A stretch of DNA of 64,000 nt from Erigeron canadensis (GCF_010389155.1 NC_057769.1:16182735-16246734), one strand, 5' to 3'; shown: positions 1 through 10,037, counted from the stretch's first letter. Numbers and translations are program-made. Notes: generated by a model not told the origin, from the letters alone.

Positions 1-250
1 AGAAACTTCACTGCACCGATTTAGTACAAGGTCACATGTCTTCATCTTGATCTTACAACACGTGTCCTTGGGACCACTCTTCTAATCTTCAAATTCCCGC
101 TCATATTTGACTGACAGATATTTGGACGGTGAGTCATTGAACATATCCTTTAGACTTTGAAGATCGATTATGCTTCCAGATGTATGAGCTCGCTGACAGC
201 TCGCTGAATGAGCCACTCGCTGAGTCCCTCAGCGAATCCCTGGTTCAACA
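1..250 (-). repeat. TE1 3' LTR (partial)
   Basis: This matches 10465-10713 almost base for base and ends in TTCAACA at 250, exactly where the other copy ends at 10713. The rest of this LTR lies left of the window. Confidence 0.93.
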
Positions 251-261
251 ATCTCCCCCTA
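251..261 (-). promoter_or_regulatory. TE1 polypurine tract
   Basis: The plus strand reads ATCTCCCCCT directly against the LTR end, so the minus strand has AGGGGGAGAT next to the 3' LTR. This is the plus-strand DNA priming site expected for an LTR retroelement. Confidence 0.85.
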
Positions 262-393
262 TTCGCTGAGGATACTTAGCTGAATAGAGGGTTTGTACTA
301 ACAGATATTTGACAAGGGATTTTTGATACAATGCTGATTTTATATATGATGAATATGTTACAAAATATCAATATTACAAAATCTATAAGCAAC

Positions 394-1095
394 CTATTCC
401 CACATGCATTCTTCCTTGGCTCTAATTAAGTCTGCATCATTTTGTCGTTCAGGCTTCAGCAGCTCTCTATCAATCAGCTTCACAAACTCTTGATTGTTAG
501 AGGATTTGATGCAGTATTTTCTTATCTTCACCAGAAAAGCCGAGGAAGCAATGCCAATCTCATTTGTACGAAAGAACAGTTCATGACCATGAACGTTGCA
601 AAAACACAAACCTCCCAGCTTTTCATCATATTCTCCATCAATGAAGAGAGTTCTTGATGGCATCTTTAAGTTGAGAAGTGGCTCTTCTTCAATATTAGAC
701 TTAGGGACAACTCTAAGAATAGAAGGGAGCTGAGAAATAGCTTGGCCAGCAGCTGTCCTCTTGGTGCCACTTCTTGGTTGCTGGGGAGGAAGAGGAGGAT
801 AAGGATGTCTGGCAGAGCTGAGCAGCGAATCTTTTACTTTGTATTTTCGTTCTTTGCTGCGAATGTCTTTGATCTGCTCTCGAGCCATCTTGAGTAGAGG
901 ATCAAATTGTAGAGACTTCTTATCCTTGATAAGCTTGAAAATCTCTATCCATTCAGTTGGCCCAAGTGTGGAAGGTTTGACATTTTTTAGATTGAACAGC
1001 TTGGGCATTCCTCTTCTTTGTAGGCACAAATTCATACCTTGCTGAGTGAGAGTAGGAGTTACCTTGAGAATTTCTTCTTCTCTTTGTCTTATCAC
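394..1095 (-). pseudogene. TE1 accessory (env-like position) ORF, C-terminal piece
   Basis: A 233-codon open frame is the last coding piece before the polypurine tract. Its first codon is GTG and it overlaps the stop of the preceding ORF out of frame, so it looks like the frameshifted tail of one long accessory protein rather than a separate gene. The sequence is hydrophilic and basic, with a segment WIEIFKLIKDKKSLQFDPLL near the middle, and no membrane segment or known catalytic motif. Its position after pol is that of the so-called envelope-like ORF of Sireviruses, but nothing here looks like a viral envelope. Function unknown. Confidence 0.55.
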
Positions 1096-2135
1096 TCTTG
1101 ACTTAAGGTAAGCTGACTCTCCTCCAAGGTTCTAGATTTCTTTGCAAAAAATTGCTCTTCATTCCTCTTGAGGGCAGCCAAACCCAGTTTCCTTGTCTCC
1201 TCGTCAGCGCCCTGTAATTCCTCATCCACAATCTGCTCACTAATGAATTTAGCTGACAGCTCTTCTTCTTTCTTTTTGCTTATTCTTTCATGCTGAGCTA
1301 CAACTTCTTCTGGAGAAAGATCAGTGGAGGCAGTTGTTGACTTTGGAAAGGCTCCAGACATCAACTTTTCTTGCTGACGAGGTTTGGGTGGCTTTCCTTG
1401 AGAAACCATGACTGCTTTCCCTTTTTCAGCATATTTCTTTTCAAGGGCAGCATGGAACTCGGGAGTTGGTTTGAATGAAGATACATTTATTGGCCTTGCT
1501 AGCAGCACTTCAGCAGGCTTTTGAACGTCTTTAGTAAGACCAGCTGGCATCTCCTCAGCTATCTTCTCAATACCCTCTTCATTTTCATTTTCCCCCTCAA
1601 CACTTTTAGTAAGACCAGCTGGCATCTCTTCAGCTGTCTTCTCAATACCCTCTTCATTTTCCTTCTCCCCCTCAACATTTTCAGTTGGGACCTCCTCAGC
1701 AGTTTTCTCCCCCTTGGAAGTAGCTGAGGGACTTGCTACTTCCACATGTTGCTTTTTGAGGAGGCCCAACATTTCTCCCATCATACCCTTGAGGGAGGCC
1801 ACTTCATCTTCCAGATGCTTTGTTCTGCTAACAGATTCATGAAGTAATTGTTTGTCCACAGCAACCTGGAAGGGAGTGCGGGAAAAGACTTGAGCCTTGA
1901 GAGATGAGATTTCAGAGGTGAGAGTGGAGAGGAAATTTTCTTGAGTTCTGGAAAGAGAGGAGATGGAGGAGTCAAGTTTATGGAGTTGGGCGGTGAAGAG
2001 AATGTTAGATTGGGAGAGTTGAGTGACAGAGGATAAGAGGCCAGGCACTTCAGAGATTTTCGCTGCATTTAGTTCAGATGTAAGTTTGGCAAGCGAAGCA
2101 GAAATTTGAGAGTTTGAAGTGCTGACCCTCTTCAT
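1092..2135 (-). pseudogene. TE1 accessory ORF, coiled-coil/Glu-rich middle piece
   Basis: This 347-codon frame is in phase with the ORF ending at 2190 and separated from it by one in-frame TAG and 18 open codons, so both are parts of one ancestral frame. The first about 130 residues are rich in Leu, Ser, Lys and Glu with heptad-like spacing (probable coiled coil). Next comes a Glu-rich tract built from a 25-residue tandem repeat, then a Lys/Glu-rich tail. No membrane segment is seen. It ends at a TGA just where the next frame (394-1095) opens, indicating a frameshift. Role unknown; it may mediate oligomerisation. Confidence 0.55.
1531..1700 (-). repeat. 75-bp in-frame tandem repeat in TE1 accessory ORF
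   Basis: The phrase starting TTAGTAAGAC recurs at 1531 and 1606, with a third degraded copy near 1680. The period is 75 bp (25 codons), so the repeat keeps frame and encodes an acidic unit containing EEMPAGLTK. Confidence 0.8.
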
Positions 2136-2189
2136 ACTTTGTTCCAGCAGCAGTTGGTTTCTTTTGAGAAGAGTTTCATGAGACTTGTG

Positions 2190-4343
2190 CTACGAGTGAT
2201 GTTCCTTGATGATGCCAAACACTTTGTCTTTCAACTCAACCATCTCATCTACCATTTCATCATTCCCAGTTAGCAACTTCACAAATTGAGCATGAGCATC
2301 AGCATTTAACTCAGCTATCTTATCTACCAGCCAGCCATATATATAACCCTGTCTATTTCCATGGCTCTGGCAGATTTGCACCCTCCTTAATAGTTCGTGC
2401 AGCTGACATGTTTCAACATAGTCAAGACCTGGCACGTTGACTGCAGTGAAGGCAGTTTGGAGATCTTCATCAGCAGAGGGAACCTTGAGGGCCTTTAAAG
2501 AAACTGGATATCGAGTACAAGGAACCCTGAAGAAATCCAGGTGGTGCAAAAGAGGTACTTCCATGATAATCTCATCATCCACCTCCTCAACTTCGACATA
2601 CACTCCTGGCTTCATTTTCACACTTTTGCACATTATTATTCTCATTTGAAGCTCAGCATCATCTAAGTCAAGTTTGAACTCTCCAAAATGACCATCAAGT
2701 TCAAATTTTGCAGTGGGCTTTGGAGAGAACCTCGGAGGAGATGGCATGTCATCAATAGACACTGGGACATCTTCATAATGTTGAGGAGAAGAAAGAAGCA
2801 CGTATCCCAGTTCTTCATCGAAAAACCCACTCACCACATCTTCCTCACTTTCTTCAGCAGCAGCGAGTATGATTTCAGCTTCATCATTTAATGGATCGAA
2901 CTTGCTGCCTGCTTCTTCATCAGTCAAATTGCCAAAAATATATGTCTCAGTCCCTGCAAAATCAGTTTCCGAGAGAGAAGTAGATTGGGGGTTAAGGGAA
3001 CCTGGTGCCTCAACCTCAGTGTGTTGTTCCACCAAGGTATCATCGGCCGTAGAGGGTGTTGACTCTAGCATCACCTGTGATCTGGCTGCTGTCAACGACT
3101 CAGAAGGTATTTGAAGAGAAGAGGGAATATTTACTTGGGGTGGATTTGGACTTAGACCTCTAGTGGGCTGGGGTAACCCAATATCTTCACCAACCTCTCC
3201 AACAGAAATTTGAGGTGGCTGCTTGCTGCTCCCGTTTAACTCGTCAGCAGCCTGTTGGGAGGCTGCTGATGGGGTGGCTTGGGTACTATCGTCCTTGGGC
3301 GTAGAGGACTTCCTAACCTTTGGTTTGCCCTTTGAATCACTTCGCTTTCGTTTTGGGATGACAGCGGAGGGTGAAGATTGTAGATTTATAGTTGGGGACG
3401 CTGCCTTAGGAATTGATTTGGTCTTTTTGGAGGCTTTGGAGGTCGCTGAGGGGTTTATCATCGAACCAGCCTCAGAAGGCATTCCGGCGTCCGCAGCGAC
3501 CGTATCAGCCACTTCATCAGTAAGAAGTGCTACCTCCCAGTCGCTGCTTTTGGGGTATAAAGAAGAGTTTAAGGAGAAGAGTACCTCTTTTATATGTGAA
3601 GTGAGGCGAGCAACCAAGTGTTCAGCTGGTTGCTTATAGATGTTGCTGCCCACCCTTGCAACTTGTATTGTGGCAGCACTTGGTAGATCATACTCATCAC
3701 CCAGCGCCTCTTTGAAGATAAGGGAGAAAATTCTCACAAAGGGCACAGTGTGAGATCTGTTGTTCAGCGACACCTTGTTCTTCATGTCGTTGAAGATCAA
3801 TAAGGCAAAATCCACAAACCTTCCTTCTGCTAAGGCATGAATAATAGGCATCGAAGTAGAGGACGCCTGATTATAGGATCCAGAGTTTCCACCCATGCAC
3901 TGGATCACATGGGTGAATAGAACCCTCCATATCCCTGGGAGATTTTGTTTAAGAGGATTGCTAGGGATGGCCGGAGGGTTCCTCAGATTGTGATTGTACC
4001 CGATGGAAGGCAACCATGCCTTCCACTCATCATCTCCAACCACTTCCACAAACACATTTTCATCATCTTCTTGTGGGAAGCGTAAAGTACGGCGTAACGA
4101 TGTTGGAGTGATGGAAATGGATTTTGTTCCTTCTCGAACAGTACCCACTATTGACTGGGTGGACTCATCATAGTTACATGTCCACCAGAATTCACGAAGA
4201 AGATGAACATATATCTTCTCCGGATCTGCCATTATACAGTAACTGGCAGGGGAAGCATGAATGAAATCGAGCATTGGCTTATATCCTTTTGTACCTTTCG
4301 GTACGTCAGACGAGCCGAGATGGTTGTTAGGTTTAACAACCAT
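2190..4343 (-). CDS. TE1 accessory (env-like position) ORF, N-terminal 717 codons
   Basis: This is the largest open frame of TE1, located after pol. The N-terminal third contains HLLREFWWTCNYDE followed by an S-L-R-x-x-L motif near residue 90. It is collinear with YIDSFWSTAHE...ESLRTIL in the accessory proteins of TE-A and TE-B, so these are homologous. The middle is Ser/Pro/Lys-rich and probably disordered; the end is acidic. No signal peptide or membrane helix is visible, so calling it an envelope is not supported. The frame is open upstream of the annotated ATG. A better leader ATG lies at 4468, separated by a small frameshift near 4410. It ends at an in-frame TAG before the coiled-coil part. 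Confidence 0.6.
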   Translation of the reverse strand: MVVKPNNHLGSSDVPKGTKGYKPMLDFIHASPASYCIMADPEKIYVHLLREFWWTCNYDESTQSIVGTVREGTKSISITPTSLRRTLRFPQEDDENVFVEVVGDDEWKAWLPSIGYNHNLRNPPAIPSNPLKQNLPGIWRVLFTHVIQCMGGNSGSYNQASSTSMPIIHALAEGRFVDFALLIFNDMKNKVSLNNRSHTVPFVRIFSLIFKEALGDEYDLPSAATIQVARVGSNIYKQPAEHLVARLTSHIKEVLFSLNSSLYPKSSDWEVALLTDEVADTVAADAGMPSEAGSMINPSATSKASKKTKSIPKAASPTINLQSSPSAVIPKRKRSDSKGKPKVRKSSTPKDDSTQATPSAASQQAADELNGSSKQPPQISVGEVGEDIGLPQPTRGLSPNPPQVNIPSSLQIPSESLTAARSQVMLESTPSTADDTLVEQHTEVEAPGSLNPQSTSLSETDFAGTETYIFGNLTDEEAGSKFDPLNDEAEIILAAAEESEEDVVSGFFDEELGYVLLSSPQHYEDVPVSIDDMPSPPRFSPKPTAKFELDGHFGEFKLDLDDAELQMRIIMCKSVKMKPGVYVEVEEVDDEIIMEVPLLHHLDFFRVPCTRYPVSLKALKVPSADEDLQTAFTAVNVPGLDYVETCQLHELLRRVQICQSHGNRQGYIYGWLVDKIAELNADAHAQFVKLLTGNDEMVDEMVELKDKVFGIIKEHHS

Positions 4344-4467
4344 CTCAGAAGCATTGAAGGAGACCTTTGATGATTTTATTACATTGGCAGATGGAGAGAA
4401 AGAAGAAGAATCAGATAAGACTTTTGAGTGGCGGCGGAAGCAGATGGAGTTTGAGAAGATGAAGCCA

Positions 4468-4630
4468 TTTTAAAGTTTAGAGAGAAAGAACAATGTAAAG
4501 ATTCAGAGAACTAAGAAAGCAGAGATGATGATTTTGAGACGATTAGGAGTTTTTGAGAGATTTTTAAGAGAATGAATAGTTAAAAGAAAGCATGAAAAAG
4601 GAAGAATGGGTATGAAGTAGTATATATAGG
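4468..4630 (-). promoter_or_regulatory. Candidate pol II promoter of the TE1 accessory gene
   Basis: On the minus strand CTATATATA (plus 4621-4629) is followed by about 150 nt of pyrimidine-rich leader with no ATG, then an ATG at 4468 opening the accessory frame (Ala/Ser-rich start). Spacing and composition fit a plant TATA promoter with a short 5' UTR. This is inferred from sequence alone. Confidence 0.45.
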
Positions 4631-5137
4631 GTATGGTGAAGTAAGGTGATTGGTCAGAAACGAAAAGACAAAAGAGAGTTTTTCTCTCTCCTTATTTTCA
4701 ACATCTACAGTTGATTAACAACTGTAACCCTATATATATTTAAACATATAAAACATTTTGTGAGTAACGTTTTGAAAAGAAAAAAAATATTTTTCAAAAT
4801 ACTCGAGTATGCGCCGTACTCGTCTGACAGATGCAGACCAACAGAGGCATAGTCATGGTCTCAAGTGGACGGATAACGTACTTGAGTAAAAACAAGTGGG
4901 TAACTTTTTGTAAACGTGTATAATATGTGGCACAAAATACTGCCACGTCATCCACACAGTTACATTTGAAATAGTGAGTTTTAGACCCAGTCCTATGTTT
5001 TATTTAATATATTTTATTTTATTTAATAGAAAATGTCTCAGCGAACATATCGAAAAGAACATATTTTAAATAAAGTGTCAGCGAGTATATGACGCACATA
5101 TGGTCGCTGAGATACAATTTTTGGCAAATTGTCAGCC
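4631..5137. other. TE1 spacer between pol and accessory gene
   Basis: AT-rich non-coding DNA with scattered CAGCGA/TCGCTGA words like those in the TE1 LTR. No ORF or RNA gene is recognised. Confidence 0.6.
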
Positions 5138-5440
5138 ATCAACGGATTTTAGGAGTCTTTACCAATAACCGTTTGCTATTGGACTAGATGGAAACTTTTG
5201 ACTTTCCATTGCCTTTATTTTGCTTTTTCCCAAAGCAACAGGGATCAACGGATTTTATAAGTCTTTACCAATAACCGTTTGCTATTGGACTAGATGGAAA
5301 CTTTTGGCTTTCCATTGCCTTTATTTTGCTTTTTCCCAAAGCAACAGGGATCAACGGATTTTATAAGTCTTTACCAATAACCGTTTGCTATTGGACTAGA
5401 TGGAAACTTTTGGCTTTCCATTGCCTTTATTTTGCTTTTT
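5138..5440. repeat. 106-bp tandem repeat, about 2.9 copies
   Basis: ATCAACGGATTTTA recurs at 5138, 5244 and 5350, giving an exact 106-bp period. Each unit holds CCAATAACCGTTTGCTATTGG. The units are nearly identical, so the amplification is recent. It sits between pol and the accessory gene. Confidence 0.9.
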
Positions 5441-5500
5441 CAGCAAGTAAGTCAAACTTAAACTTGCTGACTCCAATTAACCTTACACAAGACATGTAAG

Positions 5501-5980
5501 TTAGATAGATGAGTCACCATTCAACATTCCAAGCCTGCTGACAAGATCTTTAAATCTCTTCTCATCGAGAGGTTTTGTGAAGATATCAGCGAGTTGATCA
5601 TCAGTGGGGATGAAATAAATTTCTACATCTCCTTTCATGACATGGTCACGTATGAAATGATACCTAATGTCTATGTGTTTGGTTTTGGAATGTTGAACAG
5701 GATTATGTGTGATAGCAATCGCACTTGTGTTGTCACACATAATTGGAATCTTAGTGTAATCTAAGTCATAGTCAACGAGTTGGTGTTTCATCCAAAGGAC
5801 TTGTGCACAGCAACTCACTGCCGACACATATTCAGCTTCAGCAGTGGAGATGGACACTGTATGCTGTTTCTTACTAGACCAACTAGTTAATCTCCCCCCC
5901 AACAGTTGACATCCTCCACTGGTACTCTTACGATCTAATGCAACCAGCATAGTCAGAGTCAGAGTAAGCGACAAGATCAA
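5501..5980 (-). pseudogene. TE1 RNase H domain of pol
   Basis: This is the copia RNase [39 protein letters not shown]-type core, DNTSAIAI and TKHIDIRYHFIRDHV, ending LADIFTKPLDEKRF and a stop. It would degrade RNA in the RNA-DNA hybrid and release primers. The frame overlaps the RT ORF (5928-6854) in another phase. RT ends just after YSDSDYAGC, so a small indel near 5935 separates the domains. The first part of this ORF is out-of-frame read-in. Confidence 0.88.
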
Positions 5981-6854
5981 AGTTTGATTCCCTAGGATAC
6001 CAAAGACCTAAAGTCATTGTACCCTTTAGATATTTAAAGATGCGTTTGACAGCAAGAAGATGAGACTCCCTGGGAGATGCTTGGTATCTTGCACATAAGC
6101 AAGTAGCAAACATGATATCAGGGCGACTCGCTGTAAGATACATTAGCGAGCCAATCATCCCACGATAATGAGTGGGGTTCACATGCTTACCATCAGGATC
6201 AGCATGGAGATTATTGGGAGGAGACATGGGGGTTGATTTTGGAGAAATGTCAGACATATCAAACTTAGCCAACATGTCTCGGATATACTTTTCTTGGTTG
6301 ATAAAAATACCATCAGTGAGCTGACGTATTTGCAACCCAAGAAAGAAGGTTAACTCTCCCATCATACTCATTTCAAAGTGAGATGACATAAGAGAGCTAA
6401 ACTTCTTACAGAGTTTGGTGCTTGAGGATCCAAAGATAATGTCATCAACATAAATTTGGACATATAGTATATGAGCACCTTTTCGAAAGATGAAAAGAGT
6501 GCTATCAATGGATCCTCGCTGAAAGTTGTTAGAGAGTAGAAATTCAGAGAGAGTGTCATACCAAGCCCTGGGAGCTTGCTTAAGACCGTATAAGGCCTTG
6601 TAGAGACGATAGACATGATGTGGCTTGGCTGGATCCTCAAAACCAGGTGGCTGCTCGACATAGACTTCTTCATCGAGTTTTCCGTTTAGGAAGGCACTCT
6701 TAACGTCCATTTGATAGACCTTGAAGTCCCGATAAGCAGCATGAGTCAAAAATAAGCGTATAGCTTCTTCATCAAAGTCGACTCCTTTTTCTTGAAGATA
6801 ACCTTGTGCAACCAGCCTAGCCTTGTTGCGTACAACAACACCATCTTCGTCCAT
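5928..6854 (-). pseudogene. TE1 reverse transcriptase domain of pol
   Basis: This is a copia RT with [23 protein letters not shown] (about residue 93), the catalytic YVDDIIFGS (about residue 135) and [12 protein letters not shown]. The YVDDIIFGS form is typical of Sirevirus/Maximus-type elements. The stretch after GVDFDE joins directly to AIRLFL, so about nine residues normally containing FAPVAR are missing in frame. The frame is open upstream to the in-frame TGA at 6930. It runs on until a frameshift before RNase H. RT is probably inactive because of the deletion. Confidence 0.88.
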
Positions 6855-6929
6855 TTTGTTTCTATAGACCCATTTGGTACCAATGGGTTCCTTACCATGT
6901 GGTAAAGGAACTAAAAACCAGACGTGTTG

Positions 6930-7655
6930 TCATTTAAATTGAGTGAGTTCTTCCTGCATGGCAGCAACCCAGGAGGGATCAGCCATTGCTTCACCAATAT
7001 TTTTGGGAGTGATCATTGACAAGAAATTAACATATAGACATGTGTTTCTAGTCGCTGATCGAGTCACAATTCCCTGCTGAGGATCACCAATAATTTGGTG
7101 AGTAGGATGACTGGCTGTCCACTTAAGTGAAGGAACACATGAAGAACCAAGATGAGTATCAGCAGAAGATGGGGAGACAGAAGGAAGAGGATTATATGAA
7201 GAAAGGTCAATTGTGACAGTGGGTTCAGTATCAGGATGATCAGTTGAGTTATTGAACTGAGTTGAGTTATCATTGATGTTGGAGTTGTCAGCAAACTCCA
7301 TATCCTTAGTGTTAGCTGAAGCATCATGAAACTCTTCATCAGCAGAGTCATCAACTTGCATATCATCAGCCAGTGATCTAGGTTTGGCTGATGCTGCATG
7401 GATTGACCTTAAGATAGGCTCAACTGGCTCAATCATATAGATATGAGCAGCAACCTGCTCTAGCTCAGTGTCTGCTGAACTATCCTCAGTGAGTTGCTGA
7501 TTAAGAGGAGTCGAGCAAGAAGCATCGATAAATGAGTCAGCAACCTTCATGGGAGGGTTAATGAACTCATTGAAGATCTCTTCAACAGAAGATGGTTGGA
7601 TATCTCTAAGAGCAGAAGAGCTTTCATCAAAAGTGACATGATTTGATTCATCCAC
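6930..7655 (-). pseudogene. TE1 pol linker between integrase and RT
   Basis: This region begins with the integrase C-terminal tail (HVTFDESS) and runs through a Ser/Asp-rich low-complexity linker to SWVAAMQEELTQF, the conserved start of the copia RT domain. It ends at an in-frame TGA (6930-6932); the same frame continues into RT. The upstream part is in a different phase from the integrase ORF, matching the deletion near 7690. Confidence 0.75.
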
Positions 7656-8557
7656 CTTATGAAGACGAGTATTGAATACTCTAAAGGTTTGTGAGAAGTT
7701 CTAGTGGAAGAGAAGTTTTGTGAGATCCCTTGATCAGCACAAAAGGTTTCAAGAGTGTGGTTTCTAAACTCAATGCCATGATCACTTCTGAGTTCTTTGA
7801 CCCTTATGCTGTTGAGATTTTCCATTTTCTTAATGAATTTAATGATTTCATCAGCAGCATCACTCTTGGAATTTAGAAAAATTGTCCAAGTATATCGTGA
7901 ATATTCATCCACAATAACTAAAGTGTATTTGCTACCCTTTAGACTTTGGACATTTACTGGACCAAAAAGGTCCATGTGAAGAAGTTGAAAACAACCCTTA
8001 ACAGAGTTGGCTTGTTTAGTCTTGAAAGTAGCTCTATGGCATTTGCCTTTTTCACAAGCACCACACAGTCTATCTTTTTCGAAAGAGAGAGGAGGAAGGC
8101 CACGAACAAGGTTCTTTTTGGCCAGTGAATTTATGGTTTTGAAATTTACATGCAACATACGCTTGTGCCATAACCAATTCAGTTCAGCAGCTGACTTTGC
8201 AAAGAAACAAGTCTCACTATCAGTTTTGATAGGAGTGAAGTCAACAAGATATACATCTCGTTTTCTTAGAGCAACCAATACGACTTCCTTGTTTATATTT
8301 ACAACAGTCCCTTGATGTTTATCAAGAATGACTTTGTAGTCAGCGTCACAAAGTTGACTTATGCTTATAAGATTGTGTTTTAATCCATTCACATAGGCAA
8401 CTTTGGAGAATTTGATTAACCCATTTGAGAGGAGACCATAACCTTCAGTTTGTCCGGTAGAGTTGTCACCAAACACTACAGTAGGGCCAGCAGCCTCTAC
8501 ATAGTTATCCAGCAAGGTCTTTGAGCCAGTCATGTGTTTTGAACATCCACTGTCCAA
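7547..8557 (-). pseudogene. TE1 protease and truncated integrase
   Basis: The start carries the retropepsin motif LDSGCSKHMTG. Next come the gag-pre-integrase zinc region (WHKRMLH...CGACEKGKC) and the integrase core with LLHMDLFGP (first catalytic Asp) and RSDHGIEF (second). The ORF then jumps, after FSSTRTSHK, into an out-of-frame reading of the integrase tail. The segment with the third catalytic residue (VERKNRT in relatives) is therefore deleted around 7690-7710. No initiator codon is needed: the frame is gag's own frame after an in-frame TAG at 8561-8563. Confidence 0.87.
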
Positions 8558-8560
8558 ATA

Positions 8561-9919
8561 CTACACACCTTTTCCTAGTGAACCCTTTTTGACAGTGACG
8601 TTGACCCACTGACTTGTTGAGACTTGGTCTTTTGTCAGCGCATCACTATTAGCTAGAGCCATGAGACACATGGCGTCAACATACTCCTCATCAATAGAGT
8701 CATCTGAATCAGCCCAGTCATGCTCTTCAGCGACCAGACCTTTGCCTGGTGTTTTGGCTTCTTCAGTTTCAGCCATTTTGGCTTTGAGCTGATAATACTT
8801 GTTCCTGTATTCATCAGCAGTTTTGGATGAGTTAGTTTTTGGAGCAGCAGGAGTTGGGACAGAAACCCTGCACTCCTTTTGGTAGTGGCCTTTTCTACCA
8901 CATTTCCAGCATTCCTCCTGTGATTTATCCACAGGAGGCTTATATGGAGCGACCGACTTACGGTTGTTCCATTTCCTGGAGTACTTCTTTCCAGTGATTA
9001 AGGCAAATTCTACAAAATCACTGAACATTTCCTGTTTCTCTTCAACATCAAGCTCTTCAACAAGAGCTTGAAAGGATGCTGGAAGAGAAGAGGTGCTGGC
9101 ACTATCATTGGGGTAGATAGGCTCAGAAGAAATGAGAGCAAGAGGGTCAAATAAGGGGTTTGTAGAAGAGCTGGTAGCAGAGGAGGAGCCAGCATGTCTC
9201 CTTGATTCAGCAGAGGCTCTAATATTTTGAGCCAAGGCCTTCTCTTCAAATTGAAGAGTGTCAAACAACTCCTCAAGATCCAGTTCTTGAATCTTTTTGG
9301 TGGTTCGGAGGATTTGTCTAAGATTCTGCCATTTTAGAGGAAGAGAATCGATGAACTTATGGCATACCTCAAAATTGTCATGGGTAATGCCAACGTTTGT
9401 CATGTCATTGAGCAACCCTTTAAATCGGGTATATGTGCTCTCGAGACTTTCATCAGGAAGAGAAAAGAAATTTTCATAAGCATGTTTGAGGTCAATTTTC
9501 TTGGTTTTAATCAAGTCAGCTGACCCTTCATAAGTACTTACTAGTCTTTCCCAGACTTCCTTTGAAGTGGGGAATTTAATGACTAGTTTCATCACCTCAG
9601 TAGGAAGGGTGGTGATGATCATGTTTTTCAATCTAGAGTCAAGATTGACGAGCTTACGCTCTTCTTCAGTCCACTGGACTTCAGGCTTGAGTAGATCTGT
9701 TACAATTTCAGGAGCATCAGGTGTTGCACCTGGTGTTCTTTGAACATATGTAGGAATGTAAGGACCTTCATTTAGAATGGTCATAAGATATGGCTCTACA
9801 CCCACTATGTGTAGTAACATTCGTTCCTTCCATGAACCAAAGTCCTTTGGCTCAAATTTTGGAGAAATAGAAACGTAACCAAAGTCACGTGTGTTAACAA
9901 GAGTGGGTACAAACGACAT
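8561..9919 (-). CDS. TE1 gag
   Basis: A 452-codon capsid/nucleocapsid protein begins at the ATG at 9919, about 105 nt inside the primer-binding site. The N-terminal two thirds match copia gag (FGSWKERMLLHIVG, WTEEERKLVNLD, VWERLVSTYEG, TYTRFKGLLNDM). A single zinc knuckle CWKCGRKGHYQKEC lies at about residues 336-349 and would bind genomic RNA. It ends at TAG (8561-8563). Relatives have Trp at this place just before YLDSGC, so the stop looks like a TGG-to-TAG change splitting gag from protease rather than a programmed site. Confidence 0.9.
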   Translation of the reverse strand: MSFVPTLVNTRDFGYVSISPKFEPKDFGSWKERMLLHIVGVEPYLMTILNEGPYIPTYVQRTPGATPDAPEIVTDLLKPEVQWTEEERKLVNLDSRLKNMIITTLPTEVMKLVIKFPTSKEVWERLVSTYEGSADLIKTKKIDLKHAYENFFSLPDESLESTYTRFKGLLNDMTNVGITHDNFEVCHKFIDSLPLKWQNLRQILRTTKKIQELDLEELFDTLQFEEKALAQNIRASAESRRHAGSSSATSSSTNPLFDPLALISSEPIYPNDSASTSSLPASFQALVEELDVEEKQEMFSDFVEFALITGKKYSRKWNNRKSVAPYKPPVDKSQEECWKCGRKGHYQKECRVSVPTPAAPKTNSSKTADEYRNKYYQLKAKMAETEEAKTPGKGLVAEEHDWADSDDSIDEEYVDAMCLMALANSDALTKDQVSTSQWVNVTVKKGSLGKGV

Positions 9920-10023
9920 CTTTTAGAACAGAAAAAGAAAAAATTTAGATTTAAATGTAAAGAAAAAAAAGCATGTAAACACAAGAGGCAAACGGATCTT
10001 GTTCCAATAATTGAGGAACAGAG

Positions 10024-10035
10024 GCTCTGATACCA
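10024..10035 (-). promoter_or_regulatory. TE1 primer-binding site (tRNA-iMet type)
   Basis: The minus strand reads TGGTATCAGAGC two bases inside the 5' LTR end. This complements the 3' end of plant initiator tRNA-Met and primes minus-strand DNA synthesis. Confidence 0.9.
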
Positions 10036-10037
10036 CT

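Noticed and set aside
2190..2192. TAG in the TE1 accessory frame as a programmed readthrough site
   Set aside because: Readthrough is known in SIRE1, but the context here (TAG CAC) does not match the CAR-YYA type and the same gene has a frameshift; ordinary decay is simpler.
3223..3639. 138-codon plus-strand ORF
   Set aside because: Antisense to the TE1 accessory ORF, low complexity, no independent support.
10024..10035. tRNA genes near GCTCTGATACCA and TGGCGCCGTT sites
   Set aside because: These are primer-binding sites next to LTRs; no cloverleaf or A/B boxes are seen.
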